A DNA stretch of 15,393 nucleotides from Acidimicrobiales bacterium (GCA_020439485.1 JAGQSP010000137.1:1-15393), one strand, 5' to 3'; shown: positions 1 to 6,786, counted from the first letter of the stretch. Notes: generated by a model from the sequence alone, not told the origin. Made by a program: numbers and translations.

Positions 1-1574
1 TGCTCGACACCGACGCCTGCACCATGTGCGGTCGCTGCACGGCGGTGTGCCCGGCGCACGCCACGGGCAAGTCGCTCGATCCGCGCGAGATCGTGCTGAA
101 GACCGGTGAGGTCATGGCGGCCACCGCCGCCAACGACGTGTCGCCCCCCATCGGGATGGACTCGGAGATCACGATCGGCGCCGACTCGCTGTTCGAGCGC
201 ATCAGCGCCGAAGAGGTGTGGGCGTGCACGTCGTGCAAGGCGTGCGACGAGAACTGCCCGGTCAACATCGAGATCCTCGACAAGATCCTCGACATGCGCC
301 GCTACCTCACCCTGATGGAGTCCGATTTCCCGAGCGAGCTCGGCGGTGCCTTCCGCGGCATGGAGAACAACTTCAACCCGTGGAACATCAACAACGCCGA
401 GCGCGGCGACTGGGCCGAATCGCTCGACTTCGTCAACATCATCGACGGCGGCGACCCATTCGAGGCCGAGTACCTGTACTGGGTCGGCTGCGCCGGCGCA
501 TTCGACGACAAGAACCGCAAGGTGTCGGAAGCCACCGCCAAGCTCCTGCATCGGGCTGGGGTCGACTTCGCGATCCTGGGTCCATCCGAGATGTGCACCG
601 GCGACTCGGCCCGACGCTCGGGCAACGAGTACCTGTTCCAGATGCTGGCGATGCAGAACATCGAGATGCTCAACGAGATGGGCGTCAAGAAGATCGTCAC
701 CCAGTGCCCGCACTGCTTCAACACCCTGAAGAACGAGTACCCCCAGCTCGAGGGGCACTACGAGGTCCTCCACCACAGCCAGATGCTGAGCGATCTGATC
801 GATTCGGGCCGACTCGATCTGGCGGGCGCCCGCCTCGACGAGCGGGTGGTGTACCACGACAGCTGCTACCTGGGCCGCCACAACGACGTCTACAGCGCTC
901 CCCGTAAGGTCATCGGCTCTCTGGCTGGTGTCGAGATCGTCGAGGCACCGCGCAACGGCACCAAGGGAATGTGCTGCGGCGCTGGTGGCGCCCGGATGTG
1001 GATGGAAGAACACATCGGCGTTTCGGTCAACGAGGCCCGGTCGGCCGAGCTGATGGAGACCGGAGCCACCCGCATCGCAACCGCCTGCCCGTTCTGCTAC
1101 GTGATGATGGACGACGGCACCAAGCTCAACGGCGCCGACGAGAGCCTGAAGGTCGCCGACATCTCGATGCACCTGCTGGAGGCCATCGAGAAGTCCGAGG
1201 CCGGCGGTGGCGGAAGGGTCGAGACCCCCAGCGAGTTGCTGTACGACACGCCTCTCGCCGGTGGCGGTGCGCCCGTGGCCACGCTGGTAGCTCCGGCAGA
1301 GGTAGTCGAGACGGCCGAGACAGCTGCCGTCGAGGCCGCTGAGGTCGAGGCCGTTGAGATCGCGCCAGACGATCTGAAGCGCATCAAGGGCATAGGCCCT
1401 GTGCTCGAGGCCTGGCTGCACACGAAGGGCATCGTCACCTTCGAGCAAATCGCAGCACTGTCCCAGGAAGAGATCGACGCCCTCGAGGAAGAACAAGACT
1501 TCCCCGACCGCATCGACCGTGAGAACTGGAAGGGTCAGGCGGCCGACTTCGCCGCCGAGAAGAACCAGAACTGA
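1..1574 (+). CDS. Heterodisulfide-reductase-like (CCG-domain) Fe-S oxidoreductase, 5' partial
   Basis: The reading frame is open from the first complete codon (base 3), so the true start lies upstream and about 523 C-terminal residues are visible. In order they show a 4Fe-4S motif CTMCGRCTAVCP (about bases 18-53), a second one CTSCKACDENCP (about bases 225-260), and two cysteine-rich CCG-type domains as in HdrB/HdrD and GlpC. The first CCG domain has CAGAFD, MCTGDSARR and CPHC; the second has DSCYLGRHN, MCCGAGGAR and CPFC. The last 70 or so residues are a separate helix-hairpin-helix-like module (LKRIKGIGPVLEAWL) joined by an Ala/Glu/Val-rich linker. Proteins of this family pass electrons between a soluble donor and quinones or thiols; actinobacterial relatives often carry an N-terminal membrane domain, which would lie outside this window. 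Family assignment is firm, the physiological partner is not known. The gene ends at TGA 1572-1574, facing the MFS gene. Confidence 0.9.
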   Translation, partial: LDTDACTMCGRCTAVCPAHATGKSLDPREIVLKTGEVMAATAANDVSPPIGMDSEITIGADSLFERISAEEVWACTSCKACDENCPVNIEILDKILDMRRYLTLMESDFPSELGGAFRGMENNFNPWNINNAERGDWAESLDFVNIIDGGDPFEAEYLYWVGCAGAFDDKNRKVSEATAKLLHRAGVDFAILGPSEMCTGDSARRSGNEYLFQMLAMQNIEMLNEMGVKKIVTQCPHCFNTLKNEYPQLEGHYEVLHHSQMLSDLIDSGRLDLAGARLDERVVYHDSCYLGRHNDVYSAPRKVIGSLAGVEIVEAPRNGTKGMCCGAGGARMWMEEHIGVSVNEARSAELMETGATRIATACPFCYVMMDDGTKLNGADESLKVADISMHLLEAIEKSEAGGGGRVETPSELLYDTPLAGGGAPVATLVAPAEVVETAETAAVEAAEVEAVEIAPDDLKRIKGIGPVLEAWLHTKGIVTFEQIAALSQEEIDALEEEQDFPDRIDRENWKGQAADFAAEKNQN

Positions 1575-1602
1575 CGCTGGCCTCGGCCTACTGAGTGCCA
1601 GG

Positions 1603-1647
1603 AAGGGTGACGATCTAGCCGCTCGCTGCGGCCGGGTCGTCACCCTT
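1603..1647. terminator. Nested hairpin between convergent genes, probable bidirectional terminator
   Basis: An 11-bp perfect inverted repeat (AAGGGTGACGA at 1603-1613, TCGTCACCCTT at 1637-1647) encloses a second hairpin, GCCGC/GCGGC with a 5-base loop (1618-1632). It lies where two convergent genes meet and overlaps the last codons of the MFS gene. There is only a short T run on either strand, so termination strength is uncertain. Confidence 0.6.
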
Positions 1648-2829
1648 TCCGGTTTTGCGGGTCAAGGCGATCGCTGCGGCAACCGCGTACAGCGAGGCGC
1701 CGGCCGCCATGGCGGTGCTGGTCGTCGAGACCCAGGCGACCAGGGCCATCGTCGGGCCGCCCAGCGCCTGACCCAGGGCGTCGGCCTGACCGTGGAACGA
1801 CAGAATCGTCGCTCGTTCTTGCGATCGGGCTCGACGGTTGACGACGACCGATTCGATCGGCTCTATGGTCGCCCTCGAGATACGCGAGACGAACTGTCCG
1901 GCGGCAGCGATCGCAAACACCGGCCCGAGGGCCAGGGCGAAGGACGCCAGGGCCGTGGTTGCGTACGCTGCCCCGATCGCGCCCGCCCCTATCTCGCGTC
2001 CGCCGAGGCGATTGACCACGCGGCCGAGCACCCACCACGAGCCGAGCTGGGCAAACAGCAGCAGCGCGCCGATGATCACCACCGGGTCGGCGAACGGCAC
2101 TCCGATGTCGATCAGTCGCTTGGTGTACAGGCGATCGAGCACCTCAGACCCTGCGCCGCCGAGGAGCGCGACGAGCATCACCAACCTCACCATCGGGTAC
2201 GGGCGGACGACATTCCAACCGTTGCGAGCCGTCTGCAGTGCCGACTCCGGCTGGTCTGCACCAGCAGGTTTGACCGGCTCGGGCATGACGAAGGCGAGCA
2301 GTGCGGCCGTCCCGATCGCGACCAGTCCGGCCAGGCCGATGGCCCAGAACAGGTTGATCGAGCCGATCGCCGTTCCAACGACGATGCCGACCACGAACCC
2401 GAGGCTGCGCCTGCGCGCCTGTTCGACGATCAGCTCATCGATGTCGCGACCCAGCTGGTCGGTGGCCCAGGCGGTTACCGCTCCGCTCTGGAAGGTGAAG
2501 CCCAAACCCCAGATGAACTGGCCAACCAGGAGGATCCAGTAGGTCGTCGACAAGCTGGTCAGAACACCGAGACCTACAAGCACATAGCCGATGACGGTCG
2601 ACCATTTGCGGCTGTGCCGATCGGCGACAACGCCGGTGGGCACCTCGAACAGCAGAGCTGTCGCCTCCAGCACCGACCCCATGATGATGAGCCGGGTGGG
2701 TGACAGGCCTGCCTCGGTGACCCATGCGACCGTCGCTGCCACAGCGAAGCACATCATGACGAACCCGAAGACGAATCCCAGGTTCAGATAGATGCGCTCT
2801 ACGCGGCCTGCTAGTTGGTCGTCGTCCAT
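1615..2829 (-). CDS. MFS transporter
   Basis: This 404-residue protein has the length and hydrophobic pattern of a 12-helix major facilitator superfamily permease of the inner membrane. The loop between helices 2 and 3 has the typical motif-A layout (PTGVVADRHSRKWS, a G-x-x-x-D-R-x-x-R-K pattern), preceded by LIIMGSVLEATALLFEV. A charged mid-protein loop (MPEPVKPAGADQPES) separates the two six-helix halves. The substrate cannot be told from sequence; relatives are generally annotated only as MFS exporters. The start MDDDQLAGRVERIYLNLGF puts a short acidic leader before helix 1. There is no clear Shine-Dalgarno, but TACCGT lies 9 bases upstream (2844-2839 on the minus strand), fitting a leaderless or near-leaderless start. 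It lies 57 bases downstream of dcd on the same strand and could also be read from that promoter. Confidence 0.88.
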   Translation of the reverse strand: MDDDQLAGRVERIYLNLGFVFGFVMMCFAVAATVAWVTEAGLSPTRLIIMGSVLEATALLFEVPTGVVADRHSRKWSTVIGYVLVGLGVLTSLSTTYWILLVGQFIWGLGFTFQSGAVTAWATDQLGRDIDELIVEQARRRSLGFVVGIVVGTAIGSINLFWAIGLAGLVAIGTAALLAFVMPEPVKPAGADQPESALQTARNGWNVVRPYPMVRLVMLVALLGGAGSEVLDRLYTKRLIDIGVPFADPVVIIGALLLFAQLGSWWVLGRVVNRLGGREIGAGAIGAAYATTALASFALALGPVFAIAAAGQFVSRISRATIEPIESVVVNRRARSQERATILSFHGQADALGQALGGPTMALVAWVSTTSTAMAAGASLYAVAAAIALTRKTGKGDDPAAASG

Positions 2830-2886
2830 GGGACGGTCACGGTAGACCGCCGGACAGTGGGGCTTCTGATGATTTCGGCTTGTGGG

Positions 2887-3453
2887 TCAGCGCTTGAAGT
2901 TCTCGTGGTATCGGCTGGGGGTCGGCCCGCGCTGACCCTTGTACTTCGAGCCGAGGGCGCTGGAGCCGTACGGGGTGTCGGCCTCGGTGGTCATCTTGAT
3001 AAAGCTGATCTGGCCGATCTTCATCCCCGGATACAGCGTGATGGGAAGGTTGGCGACGTTCGACAACTCGAGCGTCAGATATCCATCCCATCCGGCATCG
3101 ACGAATCCGGCAGTGGTGTGGATCAACAATCCGAGGCGGCCCAGCGAGGACTTGCCTTCGATACGCCCGACCAGGTCGTTGGGAATGGCCACCCGTTCGA
3201 GGGTGGACCCGAGGGCGAACTCGCCGGGATGCAAGATGAAGGCGTCGTCTCCCTCTACGACCACCTCTTCGGTGAGGTCGGTCTGGTCTTCCTTGACGTC
3301 GATCACACGCTGGGTGTGGTTTCGAAAGACGCGGAAGGTGTCGTCCAGGTGAAGGTCGACCGACGAGGGCTGGATGCAGGCTTCGTCGAGTGGTTCGATG
3401 ACGATGCGGCCGGCGGCGATCTCGTCGCGGATGGTGCGGTCGGAGAGAATCAT
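2887..3453 (-). CDS. dcd: dCTP deaminase, probably bifunctional dCTP deaminase/dUTPase
   Basis: The 188-residue product converts dCTP toward dUMP for thymidylate synthesis in the cytosol. It has the family core [19 protein letters not shown] (residues about 98-116), [20 protein letters not shown] (about 128-147) and the C-terminal [14 protein letters not shown] that closes over the active site. Expected catalytic residues are present: S102 and R106 in the KSSLGR loop and E129 in TLELSN. TTAGFVD matches the bifunctional DCD-DUT enzymes of mycobacteria rather than the TAHRIDPGW form of E. coli, so dUTP is probably also hydrolysed. The start at [12 protein letters not shown] is chosen because all known family members begin there; an upstream in-frame GTG would add 19 atypical residues. 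TACGAT lies 9 bases before this ATG, suggesting a leaderless promoter. It diverges from tRNA-Gly and precedes the MFS gene. Confidence 0.93.
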   Translation of the reverse strand: MILSDRTIRDEIAAGRIVIEPLDEACIQPSSVDLHLDDTFRVFRNHTQRVIDVKEDQTDLTEEVVVEGDDAFILHPGEFALGSTLERVAIPNDLVGRIEGKSSLGRLGLLIHTTAGFVDAGWDGYLTLELSNVANLPITLYPGMKIGQISFIKMTTEADTPYGSSALGSKYKGQRGPTPSRYHENFKR

Positions 3454-3536
3454 GACCGCCGCATCGTAGTTTGGCGGCTGGGGCCGCGCCGTCAGCGGCG
3501 CTACACTCACCTGGTCGCAGCCGCCGAGGCGGCCCT

Positions 3537-3610
3537 GCGGGTGTAGTTCAATGGTAGAACATCAGCTTCCCAAGCTGAGAACGCGGGTTCGATTCCCGTC
3601 ACCCGCTCCA
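3537..3610 (+). tRNA. tRNA-Gly (anticodon CCC), with encoded CCA
   Basis: A complete cloverleaf is visible. The acceptor stem is GCGGGTG (3537-3543) with CACCCGC (3600-3606), the D-loop contains AATGGTAGA, and the anticodon stem TCAGC/GCTGA (3562-3566/3574-3578) carries loop TTCCCAA with anticodon CCC at 3569-3571. The T arm is GCGGG-TTCGATT-CCCGT. The discriminator is T3607 and CCA is encoded (3608-3610). TACACT at 3512-3517 is a plausible -10 box. The 3' half of this gene is repeated at 7484-7516, marking it as an integration target. Confidence 0.96.
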
Positions 3611-3632
3611 AGCGAAAGCCCAGGTCAGGGGA
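3576..3632 (+). repeat. Left attachment site (attL), direct repeat within and beyond tRNA-Gly
   Basis: Bases 3576-3608 (tRNA from the end of the anticodon stem through the T arm, acceptor strand and first C of CCA) match 7484-7516 exactly. Bases 3609-3632 then match 7518-7541 exactly, with one extra G in the right copy. A weaker resemblance continues about 23 bases further in both copies. This copy belongs to the intact tRNA. Confidence 0.82.
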
Positions 3633-3680
3633 CCACGATCGGGATTCGCAGGTGGATCACACCAGGTTTCGTGCGTATAG

Positions 3681-3712
3681 CGTGCCTAGAACATCGGACC
3701 GTAGTAGGCACG
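3681..3712. promoter_or_regulatory. Inverted repeat upstream of the integrase relic
   Basis: CGTGCCTA (3681-3688) and TAGGCACG (3705-3712) form a perfect 8-bp inverted repeat with a 16-base spacer. It sits just downstream of a possible -10 box (TATAGC, 3676-3681) and overlaps the start of the integrase Shine-Dalgarno. It could be an operator, a recombination arm site or an attenuating hairpin; sequence alone does not decide. Confidence 0.35.
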
Positions 3713-3723
3713 AGAGGTCACAG

Positions 3724-3937
3724 GTGGGCGGCAGACCGTTCGGCAACACGCGGAAACTGCCTAGTGGGCGCAACCAGGCGCCGCTGCTGGCACCTCGGCA
3801 AGCAGGTTCCCGCCGACACGACCTTCGCCACCAAGGCAGCCACCCGAGCCTGGCACTTGGCTCGCTTCGATCCGGGCGAGGCCACGACTAACAACTTCAC
3901 ATACAAGTTGATTGATATGATCCAACAACTTGTTTGA
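3724..3937 (+). pseudogene. Tyrosine-type (phage) integrase, N-terminal remnant, frameshifted and truncated
   Basis: A GTG start at 3724, preceded by GAGAGG at 3712-3717, opens a frame reading VGGRPFGNTRKLPSGRNQA. This is the characteristic opening of actinobacterial phage integrases (usually close to FGSVRKLPSGRWQARY). Near base 3780 the similarity jumps one frame and continues as WHLGKQVPADTTFATKAATRAW, which fits the next family segment (dPdGr..pap.TFaTKadAdaWL). The frame ends at TGA 3935-3937 after about 70 residues in total. The SAM-like core-binding domain and the catalytic domain with the R-H-R-Y residues are absent, so it cannot recombine DNA. Its position, directly inside the tRNA-Gly repeat and reading away from it, is where an island integrase is expected. 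The assignment rests on pattern recognition of a short conserved N-terminus, without an alignment. Confidence 0.7.
3892..3933. repeat. AT-rich cluster of CAACTT/AAGTTG repeats
   Basis: CAACTT at 3892-3897, AAGTTG at 3905-3910 and CAACTT at 3926-3931 form nested inverted repeats; the longest is ACAAGTTG (3903-3910) with CAACTTGT (3926-3933). The patch is AT-rich in a GC-rich region and marks the point where integrase similarity ends. Confidence 0.4.
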
Positions 3938-3993
3938 GGAGCCAGACCTGGGCCAGTTGACGCCTACGAGTCCGTTTCAACCCTGCACAGGCC

Positions 3994-4290
3994 TTGCCGT
4001 CGTCGATCTCCCTCGACCGGTGCAAGCTGATCAACGCGCTTGCCGCTCGCATCATCGCCATGAGCCCCTCACGTCTGCGCGGCGTCGTAGACGGATACAC
4101 CGCCAGTGGCAAGACCAGCTTCGGCACCAGACTTCGAGTCGACCCGGAGGCTCCTGCTCGAACCGTCCGGACCACTTGGGTCGGGGACGGTCGCTTTGTG
4201 TGGCCACGATCCGCTCACGGGGAGCCGAGGCCGAACGTCTGCACCGCGACCTGGCGGATTCTGCTCGGGACGGTTCGAGGTTCTCCTAGG
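3994..4290 (+). pseudogene. Uridine-kinase-like P-loop protein, relic with internal deletion and frame change
   Basis: Frame 1 reads KLINALAARIIAMSPSRLRG followed by VVDGYTASGKTSFGTRL. This matches the N-terminus of actinobacterial uridine-kinase-like ATPases, with a Walker A loop in a GxTASGKTSF context. The similarity then continues in frame 2 as DFESTRRLLLEPSGPLGSG and TVALCGHDPLTG, which in intact relatives lies about 50-60 residues further on, after the segment containing the DDFHRP-like substrate motif. That middle segment is missing, consistent with an internal deletion that also shifted the frame. Frame 2 continues to TSAPRPGGFCSGRFEVLL, resembling the stretch before the Walker-B-like VDGVF, and is then lost at the APH gene start. 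The C-terminal half is absent, so the gene is dead. The family call is from memory of conserved motifs and is moderately secure. Confidence 0.6.
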
Positions 4291-4298
4291 CTTCCGCC

Positions 4299-5129
4299 AT
4301 GGAAGTCGAGGTGGTGGTTGCGCACAGCGAGCGTGCGACGTTGCGTGTGGGCGAGGTCTTCCTGAAGGTCGACTCGGACCAGAACCGGATCGATGTAGAG
4401 GTCGAAGCAATGGGGTTGGCTCCGGTTCCCACACCTGAGGTGCTGTGGCGGAAGCCACCGGTGCTTACGCTCGCCGCAGCAGCAGGCCGACCGCTCGGTC
4501 ATCTCGGTGATCCGTCCTCGGCGTCGACAGCTGCGTGGGTCGCTGCGGGTGCGGCGGTTCGGGCGCTGCATGACGCGCCGTTGCCGCCGTGGCCGGGGCG
4601 AGGGGTTGACGAAATAGCGGCGCGTCTCGAAGCAGAGAGTGAGTGGCTCACCGCCAACAACGTGCTGCCCACGGCGGTCGTGAGACGGAATCGAGAGCTC
4701 GCCGAGAGGGTGTTGCGGACGTGGAAACCGTGCTTCATCCACGGCGACTTACAGGTCGACCATGTCTTTGTGTCGGGCGACGAGGTGACTGCAATCATCG
4801 ACTGGTCCGAAGCAGCCCAAGGCGACGCCCTCTATGACCTCGCGACGCTCACCCTCGGCTATCCCGAACGCCTCGACGATGTGATCGCCGGCTACGGAGC
4901 TGAGGTTGACCGTGAACTCGTCGCGGCGTGGTGGTCGCTGCGAAGCCTGTCGAACATTCGATGGCTGGTTGAACATGGGTTCGGCCCGATCGAAGCGATG
5001 CCCGAGGTTGGAGTGCTAATGCGCCAATGCTTCAGCACGCAGGTAGGGACCCCCGAACAGCGTCCGATCAGAAGCAGGTCCGCCGGTGCAGCCGGACGGG
5101 ATACGACTACGAACTCGACCCCGCTGTAG
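4299..5129 (+). CDS. APH-family (aminoglycoside phosphotransferase fold) phosphotransferase
   Basis: The 276-residue product has a protein-kinase-like APH fold. The catalytic loop FIHGDLQVDHVF places H148-G149-D150, with D150 the catalytic base; the usual metal-binding Asn of HGDxxxxN is replaced by H155. The magnesium-binding Asp is D168 in AIIDWSEAAQGDALYD. A short N-lobe carries K23 (FLKVD) as candidate ATP-binding lysine, so the N-lobe is smaller than in true aminoglycoside kinases. The substrate is unknown; members phosphorylate antibiotics, choline, homoserine and other small molecules, and resistance should not be assumed. The last 35 or so residues (after VGVLMRQC) are low-complexity and may be a read-through extension. 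There is no Shine-Dalgarno; TAGGCT ends 6 bases before the ATG, suggesting a leaderless transcript. It is one of the few intact island genes. Confidence 0.8.
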   Translation: MEVEVVVAHSERATLRVGEVFLKVDSDQNRIDVEVEAMGLAPVPTPEVLWRKPPVLTLAAAAGRPLGHLGDPSSASTAAWVAAGAAVRALHDAPLPPWPGRGVDEIAARLEAESEWLTANNVLPTAVVRRNRELAERVLRTWKPCFIHGDLQVDHVFVSGDEVTAIIDWSEAAQGDALYDLATLTLGYPERLDDVIAGYGAEVDRELVAAWWSLRSLSNIRWLVEHGFGPIEAMPEVGVLMRQCFSTQVGTPEQRPIRSRSAGAAGRDTTTNSTPL

Positions 5130-5202
5130 CCGCAGAACGTTGTGGTGATGACCAGCGCCGTGGTTGAGGTGATCTCCACCGAACTCGAGAACTCCGATAC
5201 GC

Positions 5203-5694
5203 CTAAGTGCCAAGGTCAAAGAAGACCCCGACGTCGTCAGGATAAACCTGGACCCAGTCGCCGGATTCGCGCATGAACAGGACGAAGTGCTGCTCGGACA
5301 TGTCTGGGTCCGGTCGCCTGGTCACTTCGATCCCGACAATGGGAAGGCGGTCGTGGAATTGCATCTCGCCCAGCGAGAGCACAACAGCACCATTCGGGAA
5401 CGACTCACCGGACAAGCGAAGTTCGGCGATCTCCTGGCCGGTCACGTAGGTGACGTCTCCAAGCTCTTGTTCGATGGCGGTACGGAGACCGGCACGATCC
5501 TCCAGTTGGAGCAAGACAGGTCGGTCCACATTCTCCGCCATGCTGACGATGGCTCGAACAGCCAACTCTTCCGAGTCGGCCGCAGCGACGTCTCGGCAGT
5601 CCGATGTTCCGCTACACCCAGAAGCGGCCAGTAGGACGACAACAAGTGCCAAGACACGCCAGCCCGACCAGGCCTTCGGAACCGATCCACTCAT
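5203..5694 (-). CDS. Putative lipoprotein, unknown function
   Basis: The 163-residue product starts with a positively charged n-region, a hydrophobic stretch (VLALVVVLLAASGC) and a lipobox LAASGC. The mature lipid-anchored protein would therefore begin at the cysteine about 27 residues in and sit on the outer face of the cytoplasmic membrane. The rest is an acidic soluble domain with no motif I recognise; DDVGVFFDLGT is the C-terminus. Its ATG (5694-5692) overlaps the cbrC-like stop in ATGA, so it is translationally coupled to that gene. A premature stop early in the cbrC-like gene may reduce its expression by polarity. It converges with the APH gene over 73 bases with no strong hairpin. Confidence 0.72.
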   Translation of the reverse strand: MSGSVPKAWSGWRVLALVVVLLAASGCSGTSDCRDVAAADSEELAVRAIVSMAENVDRPVLLQLEDRAGLRTAIEQELGDVTYVTGQEIAELRLSGESFPNGAVVLSLGEMQFHDRLPIVGIEVTRRPDPDMSEQHFVLFMRESGDWVQVYPDDVGVFFDLGT

Positions 5695-6227
5695 GAAGCA
5701 TCAACATGGGCGTCAAAGGCCCCGCAATGCAGGCAGCGGAATAGGTACGCAGAGAGGTCGGCATCGCGATACCACGAGCGGAGCAGCTCCTCACACTCTT
5801 CATCGGATTCGACCCATTCACGGGCAGAACGCCGGACAGCCTCGGTGGCCTCAGGTGGAAACTCGGAGAGCTCCGTCGTCCCTACCCGGCCGACGAACTC
5901 GCAAGCGTCATCGCAGTGAGTCCGCCAGCTGGGCTCTTGCCAGCCGGTGTAGCAGGGCGTCCGCGTCGTCACGACTTCCTGGATCTCAGCCCGAAGACCG
6001 AGAACTGCAAGTCGATCAAGAAAGCTGACACCGAGCTTCGCCGCCGCGGAGCCGTCATGGATGCACCACGGGCAGATCTTCTCCGGCTCGACCCGACCCA
6101 GGCCAGACACCGGTCCTTGGTATCAGTACTCGCGAGGCTGACCGCAGACAACACACGTGATCTCTCGACTGACGATCGCCTCTTGTCGAACAGGGTCAGG
6201 AAAGCGGAAGGAAGGCAACTCGCTCAT
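5691..6227 (-). pseudogene. CbrC/UPF0167-family protein interrupted by an in-frame TGA
   Basis: From ATG 6227 the frame reads MSELPSFRFPDPV, then ITCVVCGQPREY, then TGA (codon 35, bases 6125-6123), and continues without any frame change as YQGPVSGLGRVEPEKICPWC. Both sides fit the CbrC (UPF0167) family: FRyFPDP and a CxxC zinc pair before the stop, then CPWCIHDGSAA, RTPCYTGWQEPSW, CDDACEFVG and a C-terminal FRCLHCG. Read through, it is 178 residues, close to family length, so a single nonsense change explains the break. E. coli CbrC is linked to colicin E2 tolerance; the biochemical role is unknown. TACTCT lies 8 bases before ATG 6227, supporting that start as a leaderless one. A GTG at 6110 could restart translation of a 139-residue remainder that keeps the CPWC and CLHC motifs, so residual function is not excluded. 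Confidence 0.8.
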
Positions 6228-6345
6228 GGACCAGAAGAGTAGGGGCGCGCGGCGACTTCACGCCTTCGGCTGCAAGCCCCTGCCTGCGCGATTGAGCCTT
6301 GTCCCGGGGCTTGGACGGCCCCCGTCGACACGGCAGACTGGCGTC

Positions 6346-6725
6346 TTGAAAGACCAGGTCCGAGCCATCTTCATCTTCGGCGACGGAGGGGTCAACGTCG
6401 AACCGAGCGTTTCGCAGGCGGCCGCGTTCATGGAGCCCATCGACATAGAGAACGGCGAGTACGAAGCCGTGATCGACGACACGGGACGGCAATACGAGGT
6501 GAAGGTTGTAAATGGTTCCACCCGCCTCGACCGACTGACGCGGTCGATCTCGATGGCCTCATGGAGCTGATACGGAACGACCCATTGGTCCGCTCATTCG
6601 TCGACACTGACCTCGAACACCCGTTGCAGGTCGCCGTGGCCATCTCCCGTTTGCAGTGGGAACACCGCTGGCCGCGGTGGCTGAGCCGCCGCCTCCACGG
6701 AGACCATCCACCAATCACCGAGTAA
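6346..6725 (+). pseudogene. Small unknown protein, frameshifted
   Basis: Frame 1 gives KDQVRAIFIFGDGGVNVEPS and AAAFMEPIDIENGEYEAVID, protein-like up to about base 6520, then a stop soon after. The adjacent frame 3 is open from the same point and reads TDAVDLDGLMELIRNDP, then QVAVAISRLQWEHRWPRWLS, ending at TAA 6723-6725. Joined, these give one protein of about 125 residues resembling small uncharacterised actinobacterial proteins with a GEYxA motif. I do not recognise a named family. A TTG at 6346 is the likeliest start; an in-frame ATG at 6226 would add 40 unlikely residues and overlap the divergent cbrC start. A net one-base frameshift between about 6515 and 6537 explains the break. The function is unknown. 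Confidence 0.5.
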
Positions 6726-6768
6726 CTAAGCCGCCCAGTCCCAACACGGCCTCCGTGCCGGCTTCGGC

Positions 6769-6786
6769 TGCTGAGCCTCCTCAGCA
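6769..6786 (+). terminator. Hairpin after the frameshifted gene, possible terminator
   Basis: TGCTGAG (6769-6775) and CTCAGCA (6780-6786) form a 7-bp stem with a 4-base loop, 44 bases after the stop at 6725 and before the toxin-antitoxin promoter. No U-tract follows, so it may only weakly insulate the two units. Confidence 0.35.

Noticed and set aside
1519..2703. Long plus-strand open frame (394 residues) opposite the MFS gene
   Set aside because: It is antisense to a clear membrane transporter and its translation is rich in Arg, Asp and Gln without any domain, as expected for the complement of a GC-rich gene.
2815..3546. Plus-strand open frame over dcd and the start of tRNA-Gly
   Set aside because: It overlaps a well-recognised enzyme and runs into the tRNA; no protein-like motif.
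3551..3937. A gene starting inside the tRNA (frame reading RVRFPSPAP)
   Set aside because: RVRFPSPAP is a well-known artefact of translating tRNA T-arm sequence; only the last part of this frame is meaningful, as the second half of the integrase relic.
4299..5129. Aminoglycoside resistance gene
   Set aside because: The APH fold is clear, but the short N-lobe and HGDLQVDH loop are typical of general phosphotransferases; nothing shows an antibiotic substrate.
6123..6125. Selenocysteine or reassigned TGA in the cbrC-like gene
   Set aside because: Family members do not have a redox cysteine here, no selenocysteine-insertion hairpin was recognised just after it, and many genes in the window use TGA as a normal stop.
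6515..6537. Programmed ribosomal frameshift in the small unknown gene
   Set aside because: No slippery run or following pseudoknot is evident, and neighbouring island genes are also broken; simple decay is more economical.
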